Positions 5,611-6,229 of a stretch of 6,229 nucleotides of DNA are shown here, piece after piece. The first letter of the stretch is position 1. Every line of letters starts with the position of its first letter. Source of the DNA: CAZPEV01 sp964585635 (GTDB lineage: Bacteria > Zixibacteria > MSB-5A5 > GN15 > JAAZOE01). Below the pieces are notes generated by a model. That model had not been told where the DNA came from, ran no database searches, and worked only from the letters and a program-made list of their open reading frames with translations. A program made the translations under genes and the position numbers. The stretch is from contig CAZPEV010000183.1 in NCBI GenBank assembly GCA_964585635.1, positions 1 to 6,229 of the forward strand, written 5' to 3'.

Positions 5611-6229
5611 ATGAATCCCTATGTAACCGCAACATCCCTCCCTGATAAAACCAGGCTCTGGCTGAATAAGATCGCACCCTTCAATGAGCATAGCATGCAG
5701 CTTGAACGGGACAAGGCAGCGCTGGTCGTCATCGATATGCAGAAATTCTTCCTGGACCCGGCCTCTTCCACGTTCACCTGCGGCGGAACGGCCATCCTCC
5801 CGACGGTGCGGCGTCTGATTGCGGCGTTCCGGGCGTCTAATCGTCCCATAATCTACACCCGCCACGTCCACCACCCCGATCGCCTGGACGCCGGTATCAT
5901 GGGCTGGTGGTGGGAGGGGATGTGCGTTGAGGGAACCCCCGAAAGCGAGATTCACGACGAGGTGGCCCCCCTGGCGCATGATAAGGTTGTCCTCAAGCAT
6001 CGCTATTCCGCCTTCTACAACACCGATCTGGAAACCATCCTCCGCTGCCTGATGATAGAAGACCTGGTCATCACCGGCATCATGACCAACATGTGCTGTG
6101 AATCGACCGCCCGCGACGCCTATTGCCGCGATTACCGGGTGTTCTTCTGCGCCGACGCCACCGGAAGCATCAACGAAGAGATGCATCTGGCCAGCCTGCT
6201 CAACCTGGCTTATGGTTTCGCCTACGTCA
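5611..6229 (+). CDS. Isochorismatase-like cysteine hydrolase (3' end beyond window)
   Basis: The frame stays open from the ATG at 5611 to the right edge, giving 206 complete residues of a protein that continues. It shows the isochorismatase-family fold and triad: Asp42 in VVIDMQKFFLDP, Lys129 in VVLKHRYSAF, and the nucleophile Cys162 in GIMTNMCCESTARDA. ADATGS (181-186) is the usual following strand and turn. Family members hydrolyse isochorismate, nicotinamide, carbamoyl or other small amides; the exact substrate cannot be read from the motifs. An N-terminal extension of about 30 residues precedes the first strand, and a WWW cluster (99-101) lies in the substrate lid region. AAGGAG (5596-5601) is 9 nt before the ATG, the strongest ribosome binding site in the window after that of hbd. 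It begins 85 nt after the C_GCAxxG_C_C stop and could be cotranscribed. A second Cys163 adjoins the nucleophile, where Val is common. Confidence 0.88.
   Translation, partial: MNPYVTATSLPDKTRLWLNKIAPFNEHSMQLERDKAALVVIDMQKFFLDPASSTFTCGGTAILPTVRRLIAAFRASNRPIIYTRHVHHPDRLDAGIMGWWWEGMCVEGTPESEIHDEVAPLAHDKVVLKHRYSAFYNTDLETILRCLMIEDLVITGIMTNMCCESTARDAYCRDYRVFFCADATGSINEEMHLASLLNLAYGFAYV

Noticed and set aside
5572..6186. Minus-strand open frame of 204 codons at the right end
   Set aside because: It lies opposite the isochorismatase-like gene, which has intact catalytic motifs and a ribosome binding site; the antisense protein shows no recognisable motif.

Overview
The window reads as a GC-rich bacterial chromosome segment, with one clearly AT-richer island near 3.4-4.74 kb. 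No rRNA, ribosomal protein or other strong phylogenetic marker is present. Tandem G-rich GTAG repeats, an IscU/NifU-type scaffold protein, an Hbd-Crt pair, a C_GCAxxG_C_C redox protein and a CBM9-like C-terminus together suggest an uncultivated, anaerobic or facultative lineage of the Zixibacteria/FCB kind. That placement is inference with low confidence. All genes identified lie on the + strand.

Region 1 (1-1478) holds housekeeping genes: the tail of a protein resembling a CBM9/DOMON-like carbohydrate-binding module (3-143), a NifU/IscU Fe-S scaffold (215-589), and the DNA repair glycosylase MutM (654-1478). Region 2 (1479-3250) is a two-gene CoA-thioester operon. It starts after a 125-nt spacer with two small dyads and a possible promoter. 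Hbd (3-hydroxybutyryl-CoA dehydrogenase) and Crt (enoyl-CoA hydratase) catalyse consecutive steps between acetoacetyl-CoA and crotonyl-CoA; the usual thiolase and acyl-CoA dehydrogenase partners are not next to them.

Region 3 (about 3245-5055) is the accessory part. A short tandem array of four units begins in the crt stop codon. Each unit starts with GTAG, and the two later units fold as hairpins, which is the layout of REP (repetitive extragenic palindromic) elements. It is followed by an AT-rich gene for an apparently membrane-embedded serine hydrolase of the alpha/beta type. Immediately after that, overlapping its 3' end, comes the C-terminal piece of a REP-associated tyrosine transposase (RAYT, IS200-like), the enzyme type that acts on REP elements. 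The N-terminal HUH half of the RAYT is missing, and the hydrolase gene occupies the place where it should be. The simplest reading is an old REP/RAYT locus whose catalytic half was replaced by a foreign hydrolase gene. Two adjacent 17-nt hairpins with nearly identical loops and compensatory stem changes lie just after the conserved RAYT core.

Region 4 (5052-6229) returns to GC-rich genes: a C_GCAxxG_C_C family redox protein whose ATG overlaps the RAYT remnant's stop codon, and an isochorismatase-like cysteine hydrolase that runs off the right edge. No CRISPR array, tRNA, rRNA or intact mobile element was found.
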